A DNA stretch of 64,000 bases from Aggregatilinea lenta. GTDB lineage: Bacteria > Chloroflexota > Anaerolineae > Aggregatilineales > Aggregatilineaceae. Shown piece after piece: positions 44,727 through 53,907 of the stretch (the first letter of the stretch is position 1; each line of letters starts with the position of its first letter). The notes under the pieces are model-generated. The model had not been told where the DNA came from and did no database searches. It saw only the letters and a list, made by a program, of their open reading frames with translations. A program made the position numbers and the translations under genes. The stretch covers positions 713,189 to 777,188 of the forward strand of contig NZ_BFCB01000001.1 in assembly GCF_003569045.1 (NCBI RefSeq), given 5' to 3'.

Positions 44727-45449
44727 TTAACCGGAGCGTGCCTGGAGCGCAAATTCGGCGATCACCGTTTCGCGCGCGGCGGAGAGGGCGTCAGTGCTGG
44801 GCGGGAGTGTGTCGCGCTCGTAGATGGTGAACTTGACGGTGCGCACCCGGTACTCGACCGGCTCGACGGTGCGGAAGCGTTCCATAAGCTCGACCAGGGG
44901 CGCGACGGGCTGTTTGCCCCAAAAGCCGAGCGTGACGTGCGGCAGGTAGGTCCAGGCCGACGGCGGGCGCGCCTGGATCGGCAGGGCGCGACGCAGCTTG
45001 AGCCGCAGCGCGCGCAGGCACTCGCTGTCGTCCTGCACCTCGGTGATCAGCGCGTTGGGGAAGGCGTTCAATGGGCCAAGCCGCACGGTGAACTGATCGA
45101 AGTCCTGCAAGGTGGGCTGGGCCTTGCGCGCCAGGGCGGGCAGCGCGCCGCGCCGCCAGGTGTAGGGCAGCGCCTTGAGCAGATTGTGACGCAGCATCCC
45201 GGCGTGGTGCAGGGTGATGTGCAGGTGATCGGATGACGGCGCATAGGCCAGCCAGGGTCGCAGCGCCTGCTGCCACACGATGAGCTGCGCGCGTACGGCG
45301 GCGTCTTCGATCGGGATCACAAACGCGACGTAGGGCAGCATCAGCCACCGTCGCAAGTGCCCGCGCTCGTGCGCCAACGTGTCTTCCGTGGCGCTCAGAC
45401 GGGTGAATTCTGCCCATTTGCTCGTATAGCTCTGTGCTTCTGGCGACAT
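44727..45449 (-). CDS. 2H phosphoesterase / 2'-5' RNA ligase-like protein
   Basis: A 240-residue protein with two HxT/S-type motifs, SSDHLHITLHHAGML and TYLPHVTLGFWGKQ, about 110 residues apart, the mark of the 2H phosphoesterase superfamily. Such enzymes ligate RNA ends or open cyclic phosphates. The start is the ATG at 45449 (MSPEAQSYTSKWAEF); the frame upstream of it is a shadow of the galactokinase gene. It is 44 bases downstream of galactokinase on the same strand and may be cotranscribed with it. Confidence 0.8.
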   Translation of the reverse strand: MSPEAQSYTSKWAEFTRLSATEDTLAHERGHLRRWLMLPYVAFVIPIEDAAVRAQLIVWQQALRPWLAYAPSSDHLHITLHHAGMLRHNLLKALPYTWRRGALPALARKAQPTLQDFDQFTVRLGPLNAFPNALITEVQDDSECLRALRLKLRRALPIQARPPSAWTYLPHVTLGFWGKQPVAPLVELMERFRTVEPVEYRVRTVKFTIYERDTLPPSTDALSAARETVIAEFALQARSG

Positions 45450-45493
45450 ATGGCCCCCCGGCCATCCCTCCCCATTACGACGGCGTACAGCCC

Positions 45494-46711
45494 TTAGTCC
45501 AGCACGCTCGCGCCCTGTGCGGCCTCCGCCGCGAACAAGCTGCCATCCCGGTGGCTCGCGCCGGCATAGATCTGAGCGGTGCGCGCGATGAAGTCGTCCA
45601 CGGCATCCTCGTCGACCAGCGCCACGATTGCGCCCGCCTCGCCGCCGCCGCTGTAACGCGCGCCGTAGCAGCGCGGATGCGCCGTCGCGGCCTGCCACAT
45701 GGCGTCCAGCGCGGGCGAGCTGCTGCCGTAATCGTCGCGGGCGCTCCAATAGGAGTCGTTCATCAGCGCGCCCAGCCCGGCACTGTCACCCGCGTCGAGC
45801 GCTGCCGCGCCCTCAGGCACGCGGGCGATCTCGGTGATGACGTGCCGCGCGCGCCGGAACTGGTCCGGGGTGAGCCGGGCACGGACGTCGTTCAGGTGCT
45901 GCATCGTCGCGTCGCGCAGCGTCTCGATCGCCGGATCGATCTCGCGCAGGATCGCGGCGGCGGCGTGCGCGTCGCGGGCGCGGGTGTTGTAGCTGGACCC
46001 AACCAGCTCGCGGCGGGTGGCCGTGTCGCAAATGACGACCTTGGCGTGGCCGGTGAAGGCGCTGTAGGCGTGCTCCAACGTGCGGCAGTCGAGCGTCAGC
46101 GCGTGGTGCGCGCGGGCATAGACGCACGTGAACTGGTCCTGAATGCCGGTGCCCAGGCCCATATATTCGCGTTCGGCGGTCTGCCCCACCCGCACGAGGT
46201 CCTGCGGGTCCAACGTCCAGCCGCCGAGCGCCTGCCAGGCCGTGCCATAGGCGATCTCAACCGCCGCCGAGGAGCTGAGTCCGGCGCGCATCGCCACGCT
46301 GCCCTGGACCACGCCGTCGATGCCGCCCACGGCCAGCCCACGCTGCCGCAGCGCCCAGGCCACGCCCGCCGCGTACTGCGCCCAGCGGGGCAGATCGCCG
46401 CCGTCCAGCGTTCGCCGGGCGTCGAGTGCCACCAGCGAGAACGCGATTGTCGCCCCGTCCAGATTGGTCGCACGCAGCTGCACGCGCTCGGCTTCGCCGC
46501 GCGACGCCGCCAGCCAGATGTCGCGGTCGATGGCGATGTTGAGCACCAGCCCGTCGTGAATGTCCACGTGGCCGCCGAGCAAATTGACGCGCCCCGGCGC
46601 CCGCGCGACCACGTCCGGCGTGCGGCCCGGATAGGCGGCGGCGAAGGCGTCGCGCAGGGACTGGAGAACCTGGGGTGTGCCCGCAATGCGGGTCGTATCG
46701 GTTTCAAGCAT
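45494..46711 (-). CDS. galK: Galactokinase-like GHMP kinase
   Basis: A 405-residue GHMP kinase. The N-terminal substrate motif reads RAPGRVNLLGGHVDIHDG, close to the galactokinase signature GRxNLIGEHTDYxxG. The ATP loop is GSVAMRAGLSSSAAVEIAYG and motif 3 is ARYSGGGEAGAIVALV. The GEH-to-GGH and TDY-to-VDI changes leave open a related sugar kinase. It phosphorylates C1 of galactose or an analogue. The ATG at 46711 shares one base with the stop of the upstream gene (TAATG), so translation is coupled. No galT or galE is next to it. Confidence 0.85.
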   Translation of the reverse strand: MLETDTTRIAGTPQVLQSLRDAFAAAYPGRTPDVVARAPGRVNLLGGHVDIHDGLVLNIAIDRDIWLAASRGEAERVQLRATNLDGATIAFSLVALDARRTLDGGDLPRWAQYAAGVAWALRQRGLAVGGIDGVVQGSVAMRAGLSSSAAVEIAYGTAWQALGGWTLDPQDLVRVGQTAEREYMGLGTGIQDQFTCVYARAHHALTLDCRTLEHAYSAFTGHAKVVICDTATRRELVGSSYNTRARDAHAAAAILREIDPAIETLRDATMQHLNDVRARLTPDQFRRARHVITEIARVPEGAAALDAGDSAGLGALMNDSYWSARDDYGSSSPALDAMWQAATAHPRCYGARYSGGGEAGAIVALVDEDAVDDFIARTAQIYAGASHRDGSLFAAEAAQGASVLD

Positions 46712-48414
46712 TAAGGCTCGCGCTCCACAAGGATGCCGCGCTGCTGCAGCGCAGCAACTAAATCGTTTTCCTGCCCGGCCCGCACCACGACCGCCGTAGG
46801 GCCGAGCGTCGCGCCCACGTAGCGGCGCAGCTCCGGCGTTTCCAGGATCACGTTCAGCGATTCCGGCGTGGTGGTCCGTAGAATGACCGCCTGCGACAGC
46901 CACACGTCTGCCTTGCCCATCGCGCCCCACTGCGTCAACATGCGTGTGACCGGCTCCGGCACGGCGTCGCCGCTGGCTCGCTTGAGGAACGCCTGGATCG
47001 CGTCCGGCTTGAGGCCCTGCTTGGCGGCCCGCTGGAGCGAGCCTGCCGACAGCGCATACACGTACGGATCGCCCGCCTCGCGCCAGTCGGTGATGCGCGC
47101 CAGTTGGAAGCGCTCGTAGCGGTTGGCGGCGCGCGCCGCCAGGATCGTGCCGTCCGGCTCGATCGTCGCCGGGGTGCGCTCGTCGGGCGGATCGGGCCAG
47201 TCGGTTTCGCCGCACACTGCGCGTCCATAGACGGTCAGCCGCCCGAACACACCGTCGTCGCCCAGGTCGAGCAGTCCCAGCCAGTGCATCGGCCCGGTCA
47301 GGATGAAGCGCAGCACCGCGCCATCGACGCGATCCCACGTTTCGAAGCCCTGCAAATACTCGCCAGTCGCTGCGTCCCGGATGTACCAACTGTCGTACTC
47401 CCCGGCGGGCCGCTGGAAGTCCGGGTCGTCGGTCCGAATGGCGTCGATCAGCCGCTCAATGGGCCACCAGTCATGGGGCGGGACCATCTCCAGATAGGTT
47501 AGCACGATCTGCCGCGCGAGGAGTGGATCGTTGCGCCAGCCGGTGTCTTCGGGCTGGAGGCCGGGTGTGTGCCACAGGTCGTTGAAGAGCGTGCTTTCGC
47601 GCCACGCTTCGGCCAGCGCGCGCACCTGCCGGGGGCGGCCCTGGTCGAGCCAGCCCCGCGCGTTGGTGGGCACGGGCTTGAGCACGCCGCCTTCACTGGC
47701 GGCCAGTCCCATGCCGCCCGCCAGGTTGACCAGCAGCGCCACCCGCGCCGGATGGTCGCCGCCCAGCCAGTGCGGGCCGAGGTCGGTGAACAGGCGCGTG
47801 TAGAGCGCGTCCTTTTCGGCGGGGGCCTGCGCGACCTGCAAATAGGCCAGCAGCGTGGTCAGATCGTCCACGAGCATGGTCGTCGCGGGGTAGACGTCCT
47901 GCGGCCCGGTCGCCAGCGGTGCAGCCGGTTCGGCAGCGGAGCCTTCCGGCACGTCGCCGTTGAGCTGGAAGCCCGTTTCGTGCGAGGGCAGCGCGGCGGC
48001 AAGGTCGGCGGGGACGTAGATAAACGCCTGCATCCCCGTCTTGCTCTCGTCGAAGGCGCGCGCGATCAGCCCGCGATAGAACAGCGTTTCCGCAATGCTG
48101 GCGGGCTGCAGGTGCGGCTTCTCGCGGTCGCGCTTGCCCGGCCCAACCTGCCGGATCTCACCGAAGATGCGGCTGAACTGGGCTTCGGGCATTTTGTGCT
48201 CCGGCGCGCCGAGCAGGGTTTGCAGCGCGCCGCGCTCCTGGTCGGTCAGGCGGCTCCATTCGCGCGCGGTGCGCGCCGGGTCGAGCATGGCGGTCGCCAG
48301 CACGTTCGCCTGATCGTGCTTGGCGACCCGCTGGAGATCGACGTCCCAGCGGTGCGCGATAATCGCCAGCATGCCCGGATCGTAATCGAGAAGAGTTGGC
48401 AAAATCTCTTGCAT
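46711..48414 (-). CDS. Helicase-associated (XPB/Ssl2-like N-terminal) domain protein
   Basis: A 567-residue protein. The sequence matches the helicase C-terminal-associated domain of the XPB/Ssl2 N-terminal type: DWREAGDPYVYALSAGSLQRAAKQGL, AIQAFLKRASGDAVPEPV, then the tail VWLSQAVILRTTTPESLNVI. Upstream are two winged-helix-like parts (DQERGALQTLLGAPEHKMPE, SIAETLFYRGLIARAF). No ATPase motifs are visible, so it is not itself a helicase. Its function is unknown, though nucleic-acid binding is plausible. The ATG at 48414 is chosen by the start of similarity; the ribosome site is weak. Confidence 0.72.
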   Translation of the reverse strand: MQEILPTLLDYDPGMLAIIAHRWDVDLQRVAKHDQANVLATAMLDPARTAREWSRLTDQERGALQTLLGAPEHKMPEAQFSRIFGEIRQVGPGKRDREKPHLQPASIAETLFYRGLIARAFDESKTGMQAFIYVPADLAAALPSHETGFQLNGDVPEGSAAEPAAPLATGPQDVYPATTMLVDDLTTLLAYLQVAQAPAEKDALYTRLFTDLGPHWLGGDHPARVALLVNLAGGMGLAASEGGVLKPVPTNARGWLDQGRPRQVRALAEAWRESTLFNDLWHTPGLQPEDTGWRNDPLLARQIVLTYLEMVPPHDWWPIERLIDAIRTDDPDFQRPAGEYDSWYIRDAATGEYLQGFETWDRVDGAVLRFILTGPMHWLGLLDLGDDGVFGRLTVYGRAVCGETDWPDPPDERTPATIEPDGTILAARAANRYERFQLARITDWREAGDPYVYALSAGSLQRAAKQGLKPDAIQAFLKRASGDAVPEPVTRMLTQWGAMGKADVWLSQAVILRTTTPESLNVILETPELRRYVGATLGPTAVVVRAGQENDLVAALQQRGILVEREP

Positions 48415-48526
48415 AGGTTGATACCCGGATGCGTCCGTAGGCCGGACAAATAGCTTACGGGGTGTTAGGGCTTGCCGCAAATTTTCGGACCGGAGGCGCG
48501 TGTCCGCAAGTCGAGGGAGGCGGAGA

Positions 48527-48563
48527 CGCAAAACGAGGGCCGGCGCGTCACGCCTGCCCTCGT
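48527..48563 (-). terminator. Terminator after the class B PBP gene
   Basis: On the minus strand ACGAGGGC / GCCCTCGT (48533-48540, 48556-48563) forms a hairpin followed by TTTTGCG, about 30 bases after the PBP stop. Confidence 0.65.
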
Positions 48564-48592
48564 CGTTGGTGTGCCATACCGTGCTGCGAAAA

Positions 48593-50857
48593 TCACTGCG
48601 TGCCGATGGTCGAGCACGCGCTCTGCCACAGCGGCGGCCATTCGCTGTGCGGCAGGTGATAGTAGTCCTCGATGATGCGGCGCGTGATCGGCGCGGACAC
48701 TTCCGAGCCTTCACACGAGTTCTCGACCACAACCACGATCGCGATTTGCGGGTCGTCCTGGGGCACGAAAGACACGAACCACGCTTCGGGCGCGGTCGTC
48801 GCGCCGCCGGTCTGGGCCGTGCCGGTCTTGCCGCACACGATCGGCTCGTTTTCCTGCCAGTCGTACCAATCATCAAAGATGAAGCGCGCCGTGCCGTTGG
48901 GATCGAGCGTCACGTCACACATGCCCGTCTGGATCGCCTCGTATACAGACGGGTCGAAGTCCAGCGTGGAGGCAACTTCCGGCTCCATCGTGTACACCGG
49001 CTCATCACCAATTAGCCCAATCTTGCTGACGAACTGCGGTGTATAGAACGTGCCTCCATTGGCGATGGCGGCCACCATGCGCACCATTTGCAGCGGCGTC
49101 GCCAGCACGTCGCCCTGGCCGATGACCATGTTCAGCATCGCGCCCAGCGACCACGGCACACCCTGCAAGCGTTGGTGCTCCGCCGCGTCGGGTACCTGTC
49201 CCGCCGTCTCCGGCAGCACGTCCTGGCCCGTGGTCGCGCCAAGCCCCAGCAGTTCGGCGTATCGGGTCAGGATGTCGGGGTCTTCGTTAAACAGCGCGAC
49301 GCCCAGCTCCCAGAAATACGGGTCGCACGAATAGGTCAGCGCCTTTTCGAAGCCGATCGTGCCGTGCCCGTTCGGGTAGTACCAGTCCGTGCGCGATTCC
49401 AGCCCGTCGCCGTACTGCCCGCCGTACCAGATGCCGGTGCAGGTGCGCAGCGTGTTGACGTTGAACACGCCGCTGTCCAGCCCGGCGGCCATCGAGATGA
49501 TCTTGAACGTCGAGCCGGGCGGCAGCTGCGCCAGCGTCACGCGGTTGAGAAGCGGATTGCGCGCGTCATTGTTGAGGTCGGCGATCTCCTGCGCGCGGTT
49601 GAAGGCGTTCGAATCCGGGTTGAACAGGCTGACGTCGAAGCCGGGATAGCTCGCCGCGGCGAGGATCTCGCCCGTGTTCACGTCCATGACCACCGCCGCC
49701 GCGCCGGGCGAGGTCTGTGACCAGGTGGGCTGCGCGAGGTCGTAGGCTTCCACGAACGCCTGCTGGACGCCCGCTTGCAAGTCGCGGTCAATGGTCAGGT
49801 AGATGCTCTGTCCCGGCTCGGACTGGCTGGATGCAATGGTGCGCAGCACTTCGCCCGTGGGGGCGACGATGCGCAGTGTCGCGCCGATCTTGCCCGCCAG
49901 GTACGATTCGTAGGCCGCCTCGACGCCTTCCTGGCCGACCAGCGCGTCGGTTGGATAGCCGAGCTTGGCGTATTCTTCCTGCTGGTCGGGCTGGATCTGC
50001 CCGACGTAGCCGATCAGGTGCGGGGCGAGGTCCTTGTAGTAGCGGCGCGTGTTACGGGTGAGCGTATCCGCGTCGTCGTCGCCGATGGCGCACAGCTCGC
50101 GCAGGGCCTGGGCTTCGGCGTTGTACGTCTCAGGATCGACCTGGCCGACCAGAAAGCGCGTCTCGATGGAGAACGCGATGAACTTGGCTTCAATGTCGCT
50201 CGTCTCGCGCACCAAAATGCGTGACAGCGCCTGGATGCACGCCTCCTCGTTGGCAACGTCCTGGCGCACGACGTACAGCTCGACGATCTGGCCGTTTTGG
50301 TCGACGAGCACGTTGCCGTTGCGGTCGTAGATGTTTCCGCGTCCCGGCTGCGGGTTGGTCAGGTCCAGACGCGCGCCTTCGGCCAGCTCCGCGAAGATAT
50401 CCATGCGCGACCACGCCACGCGCCAGCCCTCAGGCGTCTCGATCAGGCGCATGATGCGGTCGCCGTCCGCGATGTCGCCAAAGTTGGCCGTCTTGAACGT
50501 GGCGTCGTACATCATCACGGCGGTCGTGCCCTGCCGCAGCGAGCTATCGGTGTGCGTCTCCAGCTCGTTGAGCGTCAGCTTGGTGGCGACGTCGCTATAT
50601 TCGTTCGTGAACGTTTCAAGCGTGTAGGCTTCGCGGGCGTTGGGGCTGATCAGCGTGTACATCGCCTCGTAGTCGCTCTCGCGCCAGGCTTGCAAGAACG
50701 TCTCCGCGACCTGCTCGGCCTGTTCCAGCGTGAGCTGCGGCGTCGGGTTGAGACCGCCACCGTTGTCCAGCCCACCCAGGCCCACGTCGCCCCCACACGC
50801 GGACAGGATCATCATGCCGATCAGGCCCAGCCAAAACACTTTTTTGACGGTATGCAT
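48593..50857 (-). CDS. Class B penicillin-binding protein, lipoprotein with NTF2-like domain
   Basis: A 754-residue transpeptidase. The start MHTVKKVFWLGLIGMMILSA has a lipobox (LSAC), so it is anchored by lipid. An NTF2-like domain of the MecA N-terminal type follows (QAEQVAETFLQAWRESDYEA). The PBP dimerisation region contains PGRGNIYDRNGNVLVDQNG. The catalytic triad of motifs is GSTFKIISMAAG (SxxK), YSCDPYFWELG (SxD form, as in PBP2-type enzymes) and CGKTGTAQTGG. It cross-links peptidoglycan. The ATG at 50857 has GAGG eight bases upstream, favoured over 50878. It pairs functionally with the class A PBP at 21488-24529. Confidence 0.93.
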   Translation of the reverse strand: MHTVKKVFWLGLIGMMILSACGGDVGLGGLDNGGGLNPTPQLTLEQAEQVAETFLQAWRESDYEAMYTLISPNAREAYTLETFTNEYSDVATKLTLNELETHTDSSLRQGTTAVMMYDATFKTANFGDIADGDRIMRLIETPEGWRVAWSRMDIFAELAEGARLDLTNPQPGRGNIYDRNGNVLVDQNGQIVELYVVRQDVANEEACIQALSRILVRETSDIEAKFIAFSIETRFLVGQVDPETYNAEAQALRELCAIGDDDADTLTRNTRRYYKDLAPHLIGYVGQIQPDQQEEYAKLGYPTDALVGQEGVEAAYESYLAGKIGATLRIVAPTGEVLRTIASSQSEPGQSIYLTIDRDLQAGVQQAFVEAYDLAQPTWSQTSPGAAAVVMDVNTGEILAAASYPGFDVSLFNPDSNAFNRAQEIADLNNDARNPLLNRVTLAQLPPGSTFKIISMAAGLDSGVFNVNTLRTCTGIWYGGQYGDGLESRTDWYYPNGHGTIGFEKALTYSCDPYFWELGVALFNEDPDILTRYAELLGLGATTGQDVLPETAGQVPDAAEHQRLQGVPWSLGAMLNMVIGQGDVLATPLQMVRMVAAIANGGTFYTPQFVSKIGLIGDEPVYTMEPEVASTLDFDPSVYEAIQTGMCDVTLDPNGTARFIFDDWYDWQENEPIVCGKTGTAQTGGATTAPEAWFVSFVPQDDPQIAIVVVVENSCEGSEVSAPITRRIIEDYYHLPHSEWPPLWQSACSTIGTQ

Positions 50858-51009
50858 CCACACAACCTCGTTATACAACTAGGAGGCAAAGCCCGGCGGC
50901 GCGTGCCTCCGATCTTTACCCCCCAAGGTTATCCATCTGAATAGAGGATGGTCAAGAACTCCCCACACCGGGCCATTATACCCGCAACGTCTGGCAGTGG
51001 CGAACGTCG

Positions 51010-51687
51010 CTACAGCCGGTTGAGCATGTCGGGGTCGAGGTCGCAGGCGGGATCGTCCGGGTGCAAGCACAGGCCGGGGGCATGGGGCGGCGGCTCCACG
51101 CCGAACGCACGCAGCATCGCGGCCAGCAGGCACAGCGGCAGGCCCATTACGTTGGGATAGCAGCCGCGCAGCCCTGCGACGGGATGGAACGCCGTGTTCT
51201 GGATGGCGTAGCCGCCCGCCTTGTCGAACGGATCGCCGCTGGCGATGTATGCCTCGATCTCCGCGCCGGCATAGTCGCGCATGGTAACGTCCGTCAGCGC
51301 GACGTCGGTCAGGGCGCGCCCGGTGGCCGTGTCGAGCAGGCTGATCGCCGTGTAGACCTGATGCGTGCGGCCTCGAAGCTGGCGCAGCATGGCGCGCGCC
51401 TCGTCCGGGTCGGCGGGCTTGCCCAGGATCGCCCCATTGTCCGCGACGGTCGTGTCGGCGGCCAGGATCACCACGTCGCCCTCCGTGCCACGCGCGGCGA
51501 TGGCCTGCGCCTTTTCGCGGCTGAGGCGCGCGGTATAGTCGCGGGCGTGCTCGACGGGGTGCGGCGTCTCGTCGATGTCCGCGCGGGTTACGTCGAAGGG
51601 CAGGTTCAGCAGCTCCAACATGCTCCGCCTGCGCGGGGAGGCGGACGCGAGCAATATCGGTTTGGTGTGCGTGCCGGGTATGGTCAT
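51010..51687 (-). CDS. Maf-type nucleoside triphosphate pyrophosphatase
   Basis: A 225-residue Maf/HAM1-like hydrolase. It has the signature ILLASASPRRRSMLELL, then ADIDETPHP, YTARLSREKAQAIAAR, ILAADTTVADNGAILGKPAD and YAIQNTAFHPVAGLRGCYPN. Such enzymes hydrolyse non-canonical or excess nucleoside triphosphates. The C-terminus carries an extra 20 residues (HAPGLCLHPDDPACDLDPDM). The start is the ATG at 51687; the frame further upstream is not conserved. Confidence 0.93.
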   Translation of the reverse strand: MTIPGTHTKPILLASASPRRRSMLELLNLPFDVTRADIDETPHPVEHARDYTARLSREKAQAIAARGTEGDVVILAADTTVADNGAILGKPADPDEARAMLRQLRGRTHQVYTAISLLDTATGRALTDVALTDVTMRDYAGAEIEAYIASGDPFDKAGGYAIQNTAFHPVAGLRGCYPNVMGLPLCLLAAMLRAFGVEPPPHAPGLCLHPDDPACDLDPDMLNRL

Positions 51688-51699
51688 CTTTTCTGGTTT

Positions 51700-51850
51700 C
51701 TCTGCGGGGCGCTGCCCCGGACCCCGCGCCCTTTTTCCAGAAAAAGGGCGGCAAAAAGCAGTCGTGTTGACCGGCGCGATCCGCACCGGTCAGTGGGTCC
51801 AGGGAGCACTGCTCCCTGGCGGGGAATGCGGCAGCGCTCCACGGTTTGGG
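51700..51850. repeat. Palindrome-rich intergenic region
   Basis: This gap holds GGGGCGCTGCCCC, CGCCCTTTTTC/GAAAAAGGGCG (about 51729-51752), GACCGGTGCG/CGCACCGGTC (about 51769-51793 region) and CCAGGGAGCA/TGCTCCCTGG (51798-51818). The GAAAAAGGGCGGCAAAAAGC part resembles the element after tsaD at 43280-43307. No gene is seen. Confidence 0.6.
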
Positions 51851-53080
51851 TTAGCCCTGCATCGGGATCACAAGATCGTACGGCACGTCGGTCAGAGTTT
51901 CCAATTCGCCCGCCGGGTTCAGGTACACGGAGTCCTCGACGCGTACGCCGTAGCCCTTCTCAGGATAATACAGGCCCGGCTCCAGGGTGAACACGTTGCC
52001 CGCTTGCAGCGTGTACTTGTCGGAGAAGGTGGGGAACCAGGGCGCTTCGTGCACGTTCAGCCCGATGCCGTGCGCCAGCGAATGCACGTAGCCCTGTTGC
52101 GTGCCGGGTGTGTTGAGCACGGTCGGGTGGCCGAGCGATTCCAAGTACTCGCAGACGAGACGCTGCACGGCGCCGGTCGAAACGCCGATCTTGCACGCCG
52201 CCGCCGACCGCTTGTACGCTTCCATCACCGCATCGTAGGCGGCCTGTACCTCGTCGGGCGCGTAGCCGAAGCACCACGTGCGCGTCATGTCGTGGTAATA
52301 GCCACGCGGCTCGCGCGGGAACAGGTCGAAGACGATCGACTGGCCGAGCCTGACGGCCTGCTCACTTTCGCCCCGGCTGTGTGGCACGCCTGCATCACGC
52401 CCCTGCGCGAAGATCGTCACGCCGCCGTCTTCCAGGTTGCGCTCGGCAAGCTGCACGTGCAGGTACTGCTTCACATCGCCAATCGTCAGCGGCGATCCGT
52501 CCGCCGTGACGATGGTATCGCCCTCGACGCCGTGCCCCGCGATCCAGTCGCGCACCGCACACGCGACCTCACTGGTACGCCGCGCCACGTCGCGCAGCGT
52601 TTCCAGTTCGTCCGCGTCTTTGGTTTCGTACGCGCGGTCGAAGACGTTGCTGCGTACGTCGTCCGTGACCAGTTCCACGCGGTCGCCCAGATCCTGGCTG
52701 AGCACGCGCAGGGTGGTCAGCGCCGCGTTGAGGTCGCCCATGCCGTAGACGCACAGCTTGCCGCGTACGTCCAGTTCTTCGAACACACGCCGGAACCACG
52801 CCGCGCGGAAGGCATCGTTGAAATAGCCGTGTTCGCGCGTCAGCTCGCTATAGCCGAAGTCCTCGACATTATAGACTTTCAGCCCGCTCTGCGCGGCCTC
52901 GTCGATCTCCATGCCGTTGGCGACCAGCACCGGCGGCTCACCACGCTTCTTGATCGCCATCGCGCTCGTATTCGCGCCGTTCGCCAGGTACGTGCGGTAC
53001 GGGTCCGGTGTCTCGTCGGCCAGAATCAGCAGCGCGTCGATACCGCGCTCGTGCATGAACCGGTCCAGGTCACTTTTCAC
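51851..53080 (-). CDS. M24 family metallopeptidase (Xaa-Pro aminopeptidase-like)
   Basis: A 409-residue creatinase-fold enzyme. The five metal ligands are recognisable: Asp in IVFDLFPREPRGYYHDMTRT (two Asp), His in LAHGIGLNVHEAP, Glu in VFTLEPGLYYP and Glu in VRVEDSVYLNP. The N-terminal 170 residues form the non-catalytic creatinase domain (FMHERGIDALLILADETPDP). It should release N-terminal residues next to proline. The GTG start at 53080 has GAGGAG about nine bases upstream. The next gene upstream ends 31 bases before it on the same strand. Confidence 0.9.
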   Translation of the reverse strand: MKSDLDRFMHERGIDALLILADETPDPYRTYLANGANTSAMAIKKRGEPPVLVANGMEIDEAAQSGLKVYNVEDFGYSELTREHGYFNDAFRAAWFRRVFEELDVRGKLCVYGMGDLNAALTTLRVLSQDLGDRVELVTDDVRSNVFDRAYETKDADELETLRDVARRTSEVACAVRDWIAGHGVEGDTIVTADGSPLTIGDVKQYLHVQLAERNLEDGGVTIFAQGRDAGVPHSRGESEQAVRLGQSIVFDLFPREPRGYYHDMTRTWCFGYAPDEVQAAYDAVMEAYKRSAAACKIGVSTGAVQRLVCEYLESLGHPTVLNTPGTQQGYVHSLAHGIGLNVHEAPWFPTFSDKYTLQAGNVFTLEPGLYYPEKGYGVRVEDSVYLNPAGELETLTDVPYDLVIPMQG

Positions 53081-53111
53081 GATAGTAGCTCCTCAACAGG
53101 GGAAAGACAGA

Positions 53112-53537
53112 TTACTCGGAATCGCCGCTGCGCTCGCGGATGCGCAGGAAAAATTCGATCAGCACTAGGCTGAAGGCCAGGAAGAACGCGATCACCGGGT
53201 TGAGCACGCGCGGCATTTGCAGCCATGCGCATGCCACCACGAACAGCCCGATCCAGATGCTCTGGCGCAGCAGCACACCGCCCGCGGGCGAGACGCCGTC
53301 GTCGCGGACGAAGCGCATGTTCAGGAAGCGCACGAAGGGCAGCACGGTGCCGGTCGTGGCGACGTAGAGCAGCACGAAGAACGTCCAGCGCGGCAGGGAG
53401 GTCGGCAGCGTGGAGGCCACAAGAATCCACAGCCCGATCCAGCCCACAGCGGCCATGATCAGCGCGGCGGCTATCACGCCCCGGTGATCGGGTCCATCGT
53501 CCAGTTCGGGGTCCAGGATCTCGATATCGTCGTTCAT
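53112..53537 (-). CDS. Small integral membrane protein, unknown function
   Basis: A 141-residue protein with an acidic N-terminus (MNDDIEILDPELDDGPDHRG) and four predicted helices (IAAALIMAAVGWIGLWILVA, WTFFVLLYVATTGTVLPFV, SIWIGLFVVACAWLQM, VIAFFLAFSLVLIEFFL). I do not recognise the family. The ATG at 53537 lies only 7 bases after a perfect TATAAT, so its transcript is probably leaderless. It precedes the M24 gene by 31 bases. Confidence 0.72.
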   Translation of the reverse strand: MNDDIEILDPELDDGPDHRGVIAAALIMAAVGWIGLWILVASTLPTSLPRWTFFVLLYVATTGTVLPFVRFLNMRFVRDDGVSPAGGVLLRQSIWIGLFVVACAWLQMPRVLNPVIAFFLAFSLVLIEFFLRIRERSGDSE

Positions 53538-53544
53538 GGACCGA

Positions 53545-53550
53545 ATTATA
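53545..53550 (-). promoter_or_regulatory. -10 element for a probably leaderless transcript
   Basis: TATAAT on the minus strand ends 7 bases before the ATG at 53537, placing the transcription start at or next to the start codon. No clear -35 was found. Confidence 0.5.
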
Positions 53551-53617
53551 GCACCGGGGGGAAGAAGTGAAAGCGAACGGGGGACACGAACGGGTGGGTG
53601 GTGCGCGGTTTGGCCGT

Positions 53618-53712
53618 GTAGGGGCAATTCATGAATTGCCCCTACGGCTCGCGCGAGATTTTGCCTGTCTCCCCTCTCCAATCTGAGTTGGAGAGGGGCC
53701 GGGGTGAGGTCC
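53618..53712. repeat. Two palindromic repeats
   Basis: A perfect 28-bp palindrome with arms GTAGGGGCAATTCA and TGAATTGCCCCTAC lies at 53618-53645. A CCCCTCTCCAA / TTGGAGAGGGG hairpin (53671-53681, 53688-53698) follows, with CCGGGGTGAGG after it. Both are members of repeat families seen in other gaps. The remainder of the 370-base gap 53538-53907 holds only promoter sequence for the ABC-F gene. Confidence 0.82.
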
Positions 53713-53861
53713 GCTCAAAAAGCGATAATCCGCGCTACCTGCCCGCGCCCGTCTGCGTATTTGGAGGTGAGCAGCGTCCCGATCCCCGCCTGCGAACGGC
53801 GTGCGCCTAAACACAACGTTAGAATCTTCGCGCCTCGGCACGAAATTTGCGAGACTCGGTA

Positions 53862-53870
53862 TGGTATAAT
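53862..53870 (+). promoter_or_regulatory. Extended -10 promoter of the ABC-F gene
   Basis: TGGTATAAT is a consensus extended -10 (TG, one base, TATAAT), 37 bases before the ATG at 53908. Confidence 0.6.
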
Positions 53871-53907
53871 GCAGGGCTGGATTTTCCCTGCGTAGGTTAG
53901 ACAAACA

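Noticed and set aside
49600-49625. tRNA T-loop-like TTCGAATCC
   Set aside because: It lies inside the class B PBP coding sequence and no cloverleaf could be drawn around it.
48593-50857. SCD in place of SxN as an active-site defect in the class B PBP
   Set aside because: SxD is common in PBP2-type enzymes, so the site is probably normal.
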